A stretch of DNA of 64,000 bases. Origin: Xestospongia bergquistia. Taxonomy: Eukaryota; Porifera; Demospongiae; Haplosclerida; Petrosiidae. The notes beneath the pieces were generated by a model. It did no database searches and was not told the origin of the DNA. It saw only the letters and a program-made list of their open reading frames with translations. Location of the stretch: NCBI GenBank assembly GCA_963965975.1, contig OZ014422.1, forward strand, positions 3,805,155 to 3,869,154. Direction: 5' to 3'. Positions 43,110 to 56,461 of the stretch are shown in pieces (within the stretch, counting starts at the first letter, position 1; every line of letters starts with the position of its first letter). Made by a program: the position numbers and the translations under genes.

Positions 43110-44255
43110 TTGACAGTCCTACCAGAGCCTTTCACAGGAGAAGGCAGTTGGGACCAGTGTATTGCTCATTTTCATAACGTTGCTGTAGTCATTGCTTGGA
43201 ATGATGCAGCTAAGCTCTTCTGGCTGAGAGCCAGTCTACCAAAGAGAACTCAATCTGCATATCAGAAATTCACAGAAGAACCGAAAGCTAGTTATGAAGA
43301 ATTTAAGAAGGGTTTGGAAGTAAGATTCGATCATAAATGCAAACAAGAACTGTACCAGACAGAGTTCCAGACCTGAAGAAAGCGGAAGACAGAAGGTTGG
43401 GCCAATTATGTTGAAGACCTCATGATCTTGGTCGATAAATCTTTCCCTGACTTACAAGAAGAAGCTAAAGATCTACTAGCAATGAATTATTTCTTAAGTC
43501 AACTAGATAATTCCCAGGTGGCTTTTAGTGTCAAGAAGTCGCGTCCAAAGAAGTTAGACTAGGCAGTAACCACCACTCTCGAGATGGAGTCATTTAAAGC
43601 GGGTAGAGTAGCCCAGATAGAACAAGATAGTGATCTCATAGCATCGGTTACAAAAGACTCTTCCAATAACGTTATGTCTATGATGAAGCAGATGATGGAG
43701 AGAGTGGAGAAACTTGAACAAAAGATATCATCCAGTGATTGAAGCAGAGATCATAATGTGAGACGAGCTCCGCCCACACAGGAGCAGAAACGTTTTGTGC
43801 TTCCTACAGAAGTAGTTTGTAGAAAGTGTGGAAACAAGGGTTATTATGCTTGGGGGTTTGCAGTTCAACTATCTGGGAGCCAACAGGGAAAAGAGACACT
43901 CTTGCAGCTGAGTCGAGCCAGGAAGAGACTCAACAGACTATAGAATATCTCCAATTACTTCAACTTCAACTTACAAAATTTCTGCAGCCTTTCTCTGATT
44001 AGAAAAGATGTCTGGGAGGCAGCAAAACCTTCAGACTGTCACTTGACACCTTGGACTGGCCCACGACTTATTGGACTAGAGGGAATGCCACTCCATATCT
44101 ATGGTTATGCCCACATCCCAGTCAAATTGGAAAAAGATACATTTAACATGAGAGTAATTTTTGTTGATTCCCTTACCACAGAGGTGATAATGGGGATGAA
44201 CTTCTTGAAAGAAAATGACTGTACAGTTGATAACGAAGCTATCCATTCCATTTAA
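43110..44255 (+). pseudogene. gypsy gag and protease-region remnant, mirror
   Basis: LPEPFTGEGSWDQCIAHFHN opens the first frame right at the deletion junction (43115), so the start codon, primer site and LTR are gone. KASYEEFKKGLEVRFDHKCK follows, then a stop after TEFQT (43374), NYFLSQLDNSQVAFSVKKS, the coiled-coil stretch, a zinc knuckle with Tyr for His (CRKCGNKGYYAWG), and the 44043-44255 protease-like frame TEVIMGMNFLKENDCTVDNE. More complete than the left copy in gag, but not functional. Confidence 0.75.
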
Positions 44256-44429
44256 TAATTACCAGAGCTAACGTATATGACTAGCACTAAATTTTGTTAT
44301 CAACCCTAGCAGCATGGTGGTGTATGTTAACAAATATTATATTTTTTGTTAAGATACTCAGATGATAATAATACTACAAAAATCAGAAAAGTCAAGACTA
44401 TTTATACAGTACTGTAATTATAGATGCAT

Positions 44430-45491
44430 ATTTATTAAATAAACAATGACGTAATGATAGTCCAATTAGTGAACATAACATCTCCTTCACCATTAATTGT
44501 GATACATAACAGAATCTTCTGGTTTGTAATAAATTAACCATTGTGGAGGTCTTGAAATCCTCGTGGGTCCATGCACAATATTTGTAGGTCATTCTCTGTG
44601 TCTGGGTCTGCAGGAAGTAATTCAATCTAAGTGGGGTCACTGCTAACTGGTGCTGGGTAACTTTCCTTATTTTGAGGATGTAATTGTTCTGCATGTCTCC
44701 TCCAAACCATTTCTCAAACTTTTACACGATAAGAGACAGGGCTGGTTTTCTTCACTATAATACCAGGCACACGCTTGGTAGTTCCTCAGTAGTCTCTCAA
44801 CCAAACTACTTCTTGTTCCTGAAAACTCTTTTCCCTGGCCTTTTTGTCGAAACATTTCTTTTGCTTCTCTTGTCTTTCAATGATCTTCCTATTTAAATTT
44901 GGAACCAGTAAGTGTAATCTACTCCTTGGTATCCTCTTCATCAATAACATAGCTGGTGCTTCCTTGACTGTTGATTGTGATGTTTTCCAATAATTTAATA
45001 AAATGTTGTTAGTTTTTGGTTAATGTTACCTCCTCCTCTTGACATCTTCTTAATTTCCATTTTGAACGTAATCATTCTGCTAATCCATTCGATCTGAGAT
45101 GGTAGGGTGCTACCTTGCTATATCTGATACCATTTTGACTAGTGAAGTCTTCAAACTCCTTTGAGAGAAATTGTGGTCCATTGTCTGTGACAGTATCCTC
45201 TGGCAGGCCAGAATATTAACCTTAGCTCTTGTATGGTATGTTTTGCTGTTGTGGTTGACATTGGTGTTACTCCAGACCATTTAGAAAGACATCAACCACA
45301 ATTAAACACATCTGACCGAAGAAAGGTCCAGCAAAATCTAACTGTACTCTTTGCCATGGTTTGTTGGATTGTTTGAACGGATGAAGGGAGTTCTTTGGTC
45401 CTCCTTCTGGTTTTGCTGGAACTCCTCACATTCATTAGGAAGCTCTTCTAAGTCTTCGTTTATGCCAGGCCATCACACACATAAGATTTGC
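44430..45491 (-). pseudogene. gypsy integrase remnant, mirror
   Basis: The minus strand holds, from 45491 down, the zinc-binding-region text, a degenerate core and the C-terminal QEKQKKCFDKKA region near 44855. About 2-3% different from the left copy over the stretch compared (44667-44900), including a 3 bp indel. It points towards the gag fragment tail-to-tail. Confidence 0.7.
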
Positions 45492-45908
45492 AACCACTAT
45501 GTTGTGAGACTGCACCCTTTTACTAATTACATCATATCTTATAGTATTGAGGAAGACTGTGTAAGACAGAAGGAGGTACATTGATCACCTGTATGTGTCA
45601 CCTTATTTTAATATTGACAATTGTTAGATTACTCAAGTGTATTCGTTTCTCTCTCTCTCTCTATCTATCTCTCTTTATTTCTCTTTCTCTATGTCTCTCT
45701 GTCTCACACTCTCTTAGAGTCTATTCTCTCTCTATCATTCTATTTCACTCACAGAACTGTCTGTCTGCCCCGCACACACACACTCTCTCTTATAGTCTCT
45801 TTGTCTCTCTTTATCTCCTTCTCTATCATAGCTTCTTCACTCTAAGTGTCTCTCTCTCTCTAACGACCACTCACACATTTACACTTTTGGAGTCTATCAG
45901 TCTGTCTT

Positions 45909-45954
<46 letters not shown>

Positions 45955-46660
45955 CATATATATATATATATCTTTCACTCTTTCATAGTGTCTCACTCTT
46001 AGAGTCTTTCTGCCACTTAGTCACCCTCTTTCTAACAGTTTCTCTTTCTCTTTCTTTCTCTCAAACTCTATCTCTCTCTCTCTTTCAGAATCTTTTTCTT
46101 TCAGTCAGAGCCCCTCTCTCACTAACATGCACAAATACACTCAAGAGTCTCTGTCTCTCTCAAGTTTCTCTAACCCTCAGAGTCTTCTCTCTCTCTTTTT
46201 TCTTTCTCTGTCACTATTTCTCTCTCTCTATCAGAAGAGTCTCTCTGTCTCTTTTTCTCACTGTCACAGTCTCTCCCACTCTTTCTGTTTCTCAGTCCCT
46301 CTCTCACTTTAGGATTCTCTTTTTTCTATCTGTCATTTTCTTGCTCTCTTGTAGTATGTCTCTCACTTGCAGTCAATGTATCTCTCACATTTTCACAGTT
46401 CTCTTTGTTTGTGCCTCCTTTCTTATGCGCACACTCTGAGAGTCTTTCTGTCTCTCTCTCTCTCCTAGAATATCTTACTTTCACAGTACCTCTCTCTGTT
46501 TCACTAATGTGTCTCCCTCTTTCTCTCTGTCTTTTTGTCTCTCTCTCTTTCTCTCTGTCTCCCTCTGACTCTCTCTCAGAGTGTCTCTGTCATGGTCTCT
46601 CACTCTCACACTCTCTTACTCATGGAGTCTCTCTCTCCTTGAGTCTCTGTTTCTGTCTCT
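45492..46660 (-). repeat. CT satellite with (TA)n
   Basis: After a short module piece (to 45640), this is CT-rich on the plus strand, the mirror of 15836-16845, with a 60 bp (TA)n at 45910-45970. Confidence 0.9.
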
Positions 46661-47150
46661 GATTATGATTGAACTTCTATTGTACCATAAGCCACACCCT
46701 CTACCTCATTTTTTAATTAATTGTTATGAAGAAATCTACTAGTAAGAAGACAACAAATAAACAACACAAGAACTTGCAAATCAATCCAGTGCAAGAGATT
46801 CAAACTGAGATAGCTGATAAACCTGCACCCAGAGATTCTCTCTCTGTCTCTCATATTGTTTCTCTGTCTCTGTGTCTATCTGTCTGTCTGTCTCTCTCTA
46901 TCTCTTTGTCTCTCTCTCTCTGTCTCTCTCTCCCTATTTTTCTCTCTCTCTTTGAGGCTTCTCTCACTCTCCTTTTATCTATCTATTTCAGATTATCTGT
47001 GTCAGAGTGTGTCTGTCTGTGCGTGCATGAGAGAGACACACAGAGTGACTGTGAGTCCATCTATCTATCTATCTTTCTTTCCTTCACTTTAATAGTCTCT
47101 CTCTGTCAGTCTTTCTCTCTCTGTCAGTGTGTCTTCCTCTCTCTATCACA
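46661..47150 (-). repeat. module piece and CT satellite
   Basis: Module 46661-46830 (ACTTGCAAATCAATCCAGTG) then CT satellite to 47150. Mirror of 15365-15835. Confidence 0.85.
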
Positions 47151-47560
47151 TTTAACAATGATGATATGTTAGTCAAACAGAGGAGAACAAGAAGAGCTCA
47201 CACCGGTGTTGAAGAATTCACTAAACCTGTGATGATAGAGGACTACAATCAATACATGGGTGTGGTCGATCTAAGTGATCAAATGTTGCAGTCTTATGGC
47301 TATTCACATAGGTTAGCCAATTATGTAGCATTCACAGATTATTGTAGTACTGAAATAGGACAGTGAAATGGTGGAAGCGAGTGTTCTTTCACCTAGTAGA
47401 TCTCAGTCTAGTGAATGCATGGATACTACATAATATAGCTGCTGAGAAACCAATGACTCGCTTAGACTTTTCGTTAGTTGTAATGAAAGAACTTCTTGAA
47501 CAAAATTTAATTATGGAAAAAAAAGATCTTTCTGTCTCCTACTCTAATTATTGCCCATAG
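47127..47560 (+). pseudogene. piggyBac-type transposase C-terminal fragment, mirror
   Basis: Same text as 14951-15384: IEDYNQYMGVVDLSDQMLQS, then after the shared frame change at 47363 MKWWKRVFFHLVDLSLVNAW and MTRLDFSLVVMKELLEQN. A handful of amino-acid differences from the left copy. Confidence 0.8.
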
Positions 47561-49025
47561 TCATGATGTATGATATAGCTTTTTATATGACAAATTATAT
47601 CATGTGATAATAATGATTGAACTAGTCTATTAGTGGTATATTAGTAATAGTTATTATACTGGTTATCAATAAATCTACTAGTAAGAAGACAACAAATGAA
47701 CAACTCAAGAACTTGCAAATCAATCCATTCCTATGTGTGATTTACTAAAACATATTCCAATATAATGTACCAGAGTCATTGGTGTGATATAACGTGTAAT
47801 ATGTTTTGATGTAGCATTTTTGGTTGACCTTTGACTTGATCTGTTAGTTTCACAGGTTACATTGTTTTTTTGAATGAAATATTAAGGTTATTTTTTATGG
47901 ACCTCAAACTACTCAGCTGATGCACTTGCTCTGAGAGACTGTATTCATCTCTCTCTCTGTCTCTATCTATATCTCTATCACTCTTTATCTTTTTTCACTC
48001 TCCCTCTCTTTATCTCATAGTCAGTCCCTCTCTTTTATCTCTGCATCTCTCTTAGAGTGTTTTTCTTGTTGAGTTTTACTCAAAGGTCTCTCTCACACAA
48101 AGTCTCTCAGTCTCTCTTTCTGTCTTTATCTTACTCTCTCACTCTCAGACTCTCTCTCTGTTTTTCTCACTCTCACAATCTCTCTCCTGATCACTCTCTA
48201 TTTCTCTTTCTCCCTATCTCACACGCAGATTTTCTCAGAGTTTCGGCTTGGCTATCTCTCTGTGCCTATGTCTATCTTATTTTAGGAATCTCTCTCTCAC
48301 AGTCTATCTCTTGGAGTGTCTCTCTTTTACGTTCTCCCACTCACACAGTCTCTCTATTTCCCTACATGCATGTCGTCCTCTCACATACAAACACAAACAT
48401 CCTCAGAGTTTCTCTATCTCTCTCTCTCAAAATCTCTTTCTCTCAGTCAAAGTATCTCTCACTCCCTCCTTTCTCACACACACTTTCATAGTCTCTTAAT
48501 ATCTTTCTCAGAGAATCTTTGTTAGAGATTCTATCTCATAGTCTGTCACCCTCACAGTCTCTCTCTCTTTCTCACTCTCTGAGTCCCTATCCCTCTCTCT
48601 CTATCTCATAGTCGATCACTCTCGGAGTCCTTTTTTCTCTATTAAACACAGAGATACACTATCAAATTCTTTCACTTTTTCTCTCTCTCACTCTCTCACA
48701 TTAGAAGTCTCTCTCTCTCATACTCACAAACACAGATTCTCTCAGTCTATCTGTCTCTCCTTCCCTTACTTTAGAACTCTCTCTCTCAGAGTCTCACATT
48801 CCTTATAAATGTCTCTGTATGTCTCTCTTATTATACTCCATCTGTCTGTGTCTCTCTCCCTCATACACACACACACACACACACACTCTCAGAGTCTCAA
48901 TCTGTCTGTATGTGTTAGTATACGGTATCACACATAAACGCTTTCTCTAGCACTCTCATACTCATGTTCTCTCACTCTTTCTCTCTCTCACTTTCACTTT
49001 CTCTGTCACAGAAACAATCATAGAG

Positions 49026-49064
<39 letters not shown>

Positions 49065-49980
49065 TTCTCGCTATCCTCCCTCACAACAGAAGTCGTCCCT
49101 TACTCTCCCACTATCTTTCAGAGTATCTCTCTCCCTTTCATAGTATTTCACTGTCAGAGTCTCTCTCTCATTTACACACACACACTCTTAGATTCTGTCA
49201 GTCTCGCCCCTCGCAATAGGATTATCTCTCTATATCACTCTCGGAGTCTCTATGTCTCTCATTCTCTCATTTTAAAATGTCTCTCACTCCTTATTATTTT
49301 GTATATCTCTTTCTCTTTCACATTTTCCCTCTTTGTACTCTCTGTCCCTTTCTCTCACCCACGCACAGACACTGTCAGAGTATTTCCCTCTCTCTTTTTC
49401 TCTGTCTCTTTGTCTCTGTCTATATCTCTTTCTTTCTCTTACTCTCTCTCTCTCTCTCATAGTTTATCACTGTTTGAGTGCCTGTTACACACAAACACAT
49501 ACACACACTCTCAGAGTCTGTCAGTCTCTCTCTGTGTCTCCTTCCTCAGTTTATTCTCTCTCTCTTTCTTTCAGAGTCTCTCTCTCTCTCTCTATCAGTC
49601 TCTATTTCTCTTTCTTACTCTCTTATTTTCTCTTTGTCTGTCTGTCCCTCTCTCTCTCTCTCACACACACACAGATTCAGAGTCTCTCCCTGTTTCTTTC
49701 TCTTTTCTCTCTCTCTATATCTCATAGAGCATTACTGTCAGAGGCTACCTCTATCTTTTCCACTTTCTCACACACCCACACTCCCAGTTCCTTTAATTCC
49801 TTTTCTCTCTCTCTTTTTCTCACTCACACACTCATGTCTCTCAGTCTTTCTTGCTCTCTGTCTCTTCTCCCTCACATTAGGAGTCTCTCTCTCACACTCA
49901 GTATCTCTCAATCTATTTCTTTTCAGAGTCTCTCGCTTCTCTTATTCTTGTAGTACCTATACAGAACAGATACTCTCTCA
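47561..49980 (-). repeat. module and CT satellite
   Basis: Module 47561-47945, then about 2 kb of CT satellite mirroring 12546-14580. Long plus-strand Ser/Leu frames here are compositional. Confidence 0.9.
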
Positions 49981-50429
49981 TTCTTTTAACTTATTATACA
50001 CGAAATTATTAATTATACACAAAATTATCCGTTATGGATCATCTCAAACTGAGACAGCTAATGAGCTTGCCACTCTGAGGACTGCAGTGACCAGTAATTA
50101 ATACCAATTAATTGTACTTAATTATAGGGGTTTGTCTTCTCAATGGAGGATTTGGTAAACTAGGTCAAGAGATAGAAGATTCTTAAATGATAGTTTGTAT
50201 GGCTACATATACGTATGGTGAGGGAGACCCTACCGATAATCTTGCAAAATTTATGATTGGTTTAAAAACACGACCAATAATCTTGAAGAGCTCTTACACT
50301 TTAAGTCAATGGGTGGAGCTTATTAATAATTAATTAGTTGCTAGTTATGCCTCTGCAACCTCTATGTTTTGAGACCACACCCTTTTACTAATTACATCAT
50401 ATCTTATAGTATTGAGGAAGGCTGTGTAA
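49981..50429 (+). pseudogene. module with P450 reductase exon, mirror
   Basis: Mirror of 12112-12545. The exon (about 50127-50330) reads QEIEDS, stop, VCMATYTYGEGDPTDN on the plus strand. The acceptor-like AATTATAG precedes it. Confidence 0.7.
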
Positions 50430-53109
50430 CAGGGGTGTAGCTAGAAATTTGGCTAAGGGGTGCTCACATGTAGCAGAGGAATAAAAATTCCCAGACAAAC
50501 AGGGGATTATAGGGCATTTCAGCAATGGTAACATTGTGTTGCTGCATATTACCAATTTATATTAATTTTGTTCAAAATCCGTAAATATAAACACAAAGTT
50601 TTATTGATTAAAATGTAAATATGTTTGAAAGTTTCAGACGACGTGGATGAGGCCTTGCAAACTCATCGACTATGTAAGAGACATTTATGTCAATATCTCG
50701 ATGTAAATGAAGCAAAGACAAGGAAGAGAGTCTGTCATCAGACATTGTAGACCTTAAGTTTGTCTTTATTCTTTTAAGTCCACTAAATGATCTTTCTGAA
50801 GAACAAGAAGTGACTTGTAGTGTACATAAAATAAGGAGAAGGATGCCGATATTAGGAAACAGGGAAGAAGCATGAGGCACAGTGTGTGATAGCATTGTAG
50901 GGAGGGAAGAGGGTCTCAAGACTTGATGGATAAGGAAGATCAGTCTGATATATATCTCCAAACTCACATATTATAGGAGAAATCTCTTCCATGGTCTTAT
51001 TCTTCAATACTGCGGGAATCAAGTAAAAACCTTGTAACACTTTTAGATGTTGTTTACTGAAATGATTCTCAATCTCTGAAATTAGATGATCCAGTAGTGG
51101 TATCGTGATCGTGCAACAATAGTAGTCAGATGGGCTCTGGGCAGGAATGTTGGGTTTGTGGCACTGGCGTCCACATAGTCTGGGTAATGATGGCACAGTA
51201 CCAACTTTCTTGCACATAAGCTTTACTTCAGAAAACCACTTACTATGATTGACATCAACATTTGCCCTTAAATCTTTCAATGTATCTTTCAGAGTATTTA
51301 CTTCACACATGGCCTGAACAATATCTTTAGATTCAGCCTGGAGACTCTGTGTTAATCCGAGCAGGTACCTCAAGCTTTCTGTTACAATAACTAGAGCACT
51401 AAGAAATTCAGTTGTGGTAATAGCCAATAGTAGTGTGCTTGCATCAGTAAGAGAATCTGCAGACCATTTACTAGCTCCTTCAAAAGCAATACTTTCCATA
51501 CATGCTACTAGTGAAGAATGCAACAAACAAAAGCAATTAAAAACATCAATTTGTTCAATCCAATGGGTTTGACACAGATCCTTAAGCTTGTGTATTGATG
51601 AGTCAGGCTGATATTTAGCAATGGTCTCCTCAAGATTTTTCTGGCATTTGGGATGAGCAGAAAAGAAAAGGTATACCCTGTTTACTACCCCAATCATGTT
51701 CCTTATGTAAACTTCCTCCAGTGACTTTACTACAGCAAGGTTAAGGCGATGCGAGGCACAACGAACGAAAAGAGCTAGTGGATATTGAGAGGTAATAAGG
51801 GCTGCAGCACCATTAGTTTTCCCTGACATATTATCTGCCCCATCATAAGCTTGACCACATAGGCTCGCAGGATTTAACCCATGTGCTTTTAGAACACTGA
51901 CCATCATGTCTGCAATAGCTTGTCCTGAAACTCCACTCTCACATTCCAGGAAAGTTATAAAGTCCTCACAAATCTGAGAATCATCTTCATTTACATAACT
52001 CACTACAAGACTAAGTTGCTCTCTATGTCCGTAACTTCATCAGCAACTTAAGTAAAAACTTTTGCTTTATTTACTCTTAGAATAATTTGTTTTCTTACAT
52101 AATCTCCTAGAATATCAATCACCTCATTTTGAATTTGCGGAGAGGTGTGAGTAGCATTTCTAGGTGAACTAGCAAGATGCTCACTTAGCACTGTGTCATC
52201 AGCTGATATGCGAAATTGTAGCAGAGCCCGAAAGTTCCCGTGCCCTTCACTAAGGTGCTGCTCCACATCACACCCACTATCATGTTGACCACAAAGTGGA
52301 ATATTCTGTTTTGCACAAAGAATTATGGTTTCAATAATAGATTTAAGTTTCATTCATTCATTGCTATTGTTTTTGCAGCACAATCATTTAGCTGGGCACA
52401 AATACTTGACTGTTTCCCAGTCATAACACTAACAAAACCATCCATTTTTGCAAGAGCATCTTTGTGGTACAATTTTGTACAGTGCCTTTCCAATATCTCA
52501 AGTGCCTTCTTAAAATTGGTCAGTGAATTGCTCACTAGTATGCCAGGATCACCATTAAGACCAATGCCTTCAGCAAATATTACACAAGGTAGGCAGTAAC
52601 CTCCATTTTGTGTTGACTGTACTTGAGCCATGGATACTCAGACAACCATGAAAATAGAAAGCTTCGACTATTATTGTTCCTAGGAAACTGGTATTGTGAA
52701 TCCAGTGCAAAGATGTGTGTTATAAAATGATATTTCACCTCATCTGTAGCATTACAGGAAGAAAACTCGGCGATATCATCTTGATATCCAGCAAACACTC
52801 TTGCTAGTTTAGAGGGAGGTCCATTTTCACCGTTTCTTCACTCCTGGTGTGAAACTGCCTTATTTTACTATTGGCTGTCTTAGGTATATACCTTGATGGA
52901 CCAGCACATTGCTCTTGAACAGCAGGAGCTTTGCTAAAGTACTTCAGTAGAGACATCTTGTATGTACGTCCTGCAGCTGTCATCACATGCATGCTCACTT
53001 CTATGAACATCTCGCCTGCTTTTTGCGTATAATTAGATTATGCGCGCAAGCATAATAGAGAAAAGAGGGGTGCTTGAGCCCCCTCAGCCCCCCTCTGGCT
53101 ACGCCCCTG
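50430..53109 (-). mobile_element. hAT DNA transposon, mirror copy
   Basis: Same ends and same insertion site as 9380-12111, inverted, and 52 bp shorter, matching a 53 bp transposase deletion plus a one-base difference. The terminal 100 bp on the 53.0 kb side differ from the left copy at about six sites, more than the coding part does. Confidence 0.9.
50608..53010 (-). pseudogene. hAT transposase, mirror, broken
   Basis: It opens at 53010 (MHVMTAAGRTYKMSLLKYFS), with the N-terminal frame intact to 52804 where the left copy is shifted. The other frame changes and the stop before SYVNEDDSQICEDFITFL match the left copy. A 53 bp deletion at about 50914 shifts the C-terminal hAT dimerisation region into another frame (50967-50608). 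The shared 370 residues of the main frame are identical in both arms. Confidence 0.9.
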
Positions 53110-53467
53110 TGTAAGACAGGAGGCACATTGATCAGCTGTATATATCACATTATTTTAATATTGACAATAGTTAGACTACTCAAGTATATTGGTTTCTCTC
53201 TCTCTCTCTATCTATTGCTCTTTATTTATCTTTCTCTATCTCTCTCTGTCTCACACTCATTTAGAGTCTTTTCTCTCTCTCTCATTGTGTTTCACTCAAA
53301 GAGTCTGTCTTTCTCTCTCTCTCTCACGCACACTCTCTTAAAGTCTGTCAGTCTCTGTCTCTCTCTTTCTCTCCTTCTCTATCATAGTTTCTCACTCTAA
53401 ATCTGTGCCTCTCTTTCTAACATCCACCCACACATTTATGCTCTCTTGGTGTCTTTCAGTCTCTCTT

Positions 53468-53502
<35 letters not shown>

Positions 53503-54480
53503 TTCACTCTTTCATAGTGTCTCACTCTCAGAGTCTTTCTCACACATACATACCTTCTTAAAGTCTCTTAAATGTTTTCTCTTTCACTCTCTTCCTTACT
53601 TTAGGAGTCTCTATCTGAGTATCTCTCTTACAGTCACTCTTTCTAGCAGTCTCTCTTTCTCTCTCTCAAAGTCTCTCTCAGAATCTTTTCTCTCAGTCAG
53701 ACCCTCTCTCTCACTAACATGCACTCAGAGTCTCTGTCTCTCTCAAGCAGTACCTCTTACTCTTTCTCTTATCCTCAGAGTCTCTCTCTCTTCTTTCTCT
53801 GTCACTATATCTCTCTATAAGAGTGTGTTTGTCTCTTTCTCTCTCTCTCTCTCACAGTCTCTCTTTCCCACTCTCTCTCTCAGTCCTTGTCTCACTTTTC
53901 GTGTGTTTCTCATTCCTTTTCTCTGTATCTCTTCTTTTAAATGATTATGTGCAAACTCTATTGTCTTTTCCACATCTTATTCTAATTAATGCCCACATTT
54001 ATGGCATATAACAATGTATTATTAATTTATGTAATAAATTACATCATATGATAATAATGATTGAGCTAGTCTGTTAGTAGTGTATTAGTAGTTGTTATTG
54101 TAGTTATTATCAAGAAAGAAAACAACTCAAGAACTTCCAAAACAATCCAGTGTAAGAGACTGAAACTGAAACAGCTGATGAACTCACACTCAGAGATTAT
54201 ATCCCTTTCTTTCTCTCTCTTCTGCCTCCCTACAAACCTCTCTCTCTCTCTCTCATAGTTTCTCACTATTGTTCTCTCTCTCTCTCTCACTATTTAGAGT
54301 CTCTCTCTCTCTCTCAGAGTTTCTCTGTCTCAAAGTCTCTCCTTTTCACAGTCTCTCTCTCTCTCACTCATGGAGTTTTTTTTGTCTGTAATCACTTTCT
54401 CTCTTAATGTTTCCTCTCTCGCAGTCTCTCTCTCTCACCCACACAGTCTTTATTCTCTTAGATTCCATCTGATATCTTGG
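53110..54480 (-). repeat. CT satellite with module 53946-54165
   Basis: Mirror of 8031-9379. A (CA)n run at 53472-53500 replaces the shorter text at about 9012 of the left arm. Confidence 0.85.
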
Positions 54481-55090
54481 AGTCTCTATCTCAAGAATAG
54501 TTCAGAGAACATAATATATGCCTTTTTATAAGATATATGGTTGTTCTAAATTAATCAAAGATGATGACAAATACAATGCACCACATTTAGTACACTCATG
54601 TAAGGTTATGATTGTCTCATTTCAATTTTGTTATTAATAAATATATATATTATATATATGTTGGAAAAGAGTGCACAAAATATTATTAATTTTAGTAGCA
54701 GGACACAAAGAAGATTCCATATAAGAATTGGTGGAATAAAATACTCTGCTACTCAGATGAAACATCCCATTATTTGCATGCTACATATTCCCTCTTATTA
54801 CAACAGATCCACAATTCAGATAATCCACCTTATCTTCACTCCTTGATTCTCCACTTTCATCTTTCTTCTTGCTTTTATCAGCTAGCATTATATCCTTAAT
54901 AAGTCCTTTTATTTTTAAAAATTTAGTTGCTCACCAGAAAATATTAGTGTACAAGGTATTTCAAGTCCTCCCTGAGGAAGGTTGTATGAGTATCTTTTAC
55001 TGCATTCTGACTTTACACGCTATAGAACCTCTTGCTCTCAAGAATAGAGAGCATATAGCAGACAGCTTTCTAGGCACATGTCCAACTATC
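54481..55090. other. conserved AT-rich block, mirror
   Basis: Mirror of 7421-8030, with a plus-strand frame at 54869-55096 (HQKILVYKVFQVLPEEGCMS) kept in both arms. Unassigned. Confidence 0.5.
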
Positions 55091-55736
55091 TCATAATCTT
55101 TAACTCTCACAGTCTCTCTCACATGAACACACTCTCAGAGTTTCTCAGTCGTTTTCTTTGTCTCTCTCTCATGCCACATTATAGAAGTCTATCTCCCTAT
55201 GTTTGTCTCTCTATCTCTCTCACTCTCTCTCCTTTCTCCCTCCCTTTCTCTCTCTCTCTCTCTCTCTCTCTGCTCTCACTATCTTATAGTCCCTCCTTCT
55301 CTCAGAGTCTCTCTCTTATCCTCACTCTTATGGTCTCTCTTTTTCTTCTTCATACACACAAACTCTCAGTCTCTCACTCTTTTTGTTTTTCTCACTCTCC
55401 CCATCTCTCTCCTGATCAGTCTCTATTTCTCTTTTTCTCTCATTTATTTTATCTCTGTGTCTCATTCCCTATCTCACACAGAGATTTTCTGCTTGTCTCT
55501 CTGTCTCTGCCTCTCTCTTCCTTACTTTAGGAGTCTTTCTCTCTGAGTCTATCTTTTGGAGAGTCTTTTACATTCTCCCACTCACACAGTCTCTCTATTT
55601 GCCTATATGCATGTCATCCTCTCACATACAAACACACACACCCTCAGAGTTTCTCTATCTCTCTCTCTCTAAATCTCTTTCTCTCTGTCAGAGTGTCTGT
55701 CACTTCCTCCTCTCTCACACACTCACATTGATAGTC
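55091..55736 (-). repeat. CT satellite tract
   Basis: Mirror of 6770-7420. Confidence 0.9.
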
Positions 55737-55746
55737 CCTTAATGTC

Positions 55747-56451
55747 GGTGTCATGCCATTTCATCTAATCCCATTTTGTTTAACAAAATGGACTTTTGTC
55801 CCATCTTGTCTAATAGTGTAAACGTTTTAAGATAAGTGGCTTAAGGCCAGTAAAGGTGATGGAATTCTAATTCAAAAGAAATAATAATGTAAAGGCTTTG
55901 ATGTCTTGAAAGGTAGAGTACTTAACAGGAGCAATTTCATACATACAATATATTGAATTAATGGAGTTTGTTACAACAGCAAGAGAAGCTAAGTCACTCA
56001 TACTCCAGGTTATAGGTACACACTCAATCGAAGAACAGCAGATGGAGAGATATGTTGGAGATGTCCAGACATAAGTTGTCCTGGAAGAGCAGTCACTGAC
56101 ATTCATGATCAGCTAGTCTCTTGCAATGAGAATCACTCCCACCTCTAAAATGTAACAGAGACAGTAGTGGAGTTGATCAGGGAAGATGCTGACTTCAAGT
56201 TGTACATCCATCAAGTGATATCAGGCTGCAGGAGGGCTTCCAGGAAGAAGAAGAAGGTACAGAAACCATGAGAACAGACTGAAAAGTATTAAGGAAAAGC
56301 ATGAAGTAGGACACTATATGTTACAAGAACTTAAAGCATATACCCATTGGGTATCTTTGTAATTACTGTTATATAAATCAATTTATTTTTTAGACGATAT
56401 GGGATTGTACATTTTGTTAGACGAAATAGGATTAGACGAAATGGCTATAAA
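55747..56451 (+). mobile_element. Mutator-like element, mirror
   Basis: Flanked by CCTTAATGTC at 55737-55746 and 56452-56461, the complement of the left-arm duplication. Ends as in the left copy. Confidence 0.75.
55960..56240 (+). pseudogene. FLYWCH zinc-finger fragment, mirror
   Basis: LMEFVTTAREAKSLI leads, after a small shift, into GYRYTLNRRTADGEICWRC and PDISCPGRAVTDIHDQLVSC, NENHSHL, then a stop and NVTETVVELIREDADFK. This copy gives the clearest view of the finger. No DDE core. Confidence 0.65.
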
Positions 56452-56461
56452 CCTTAATGTC

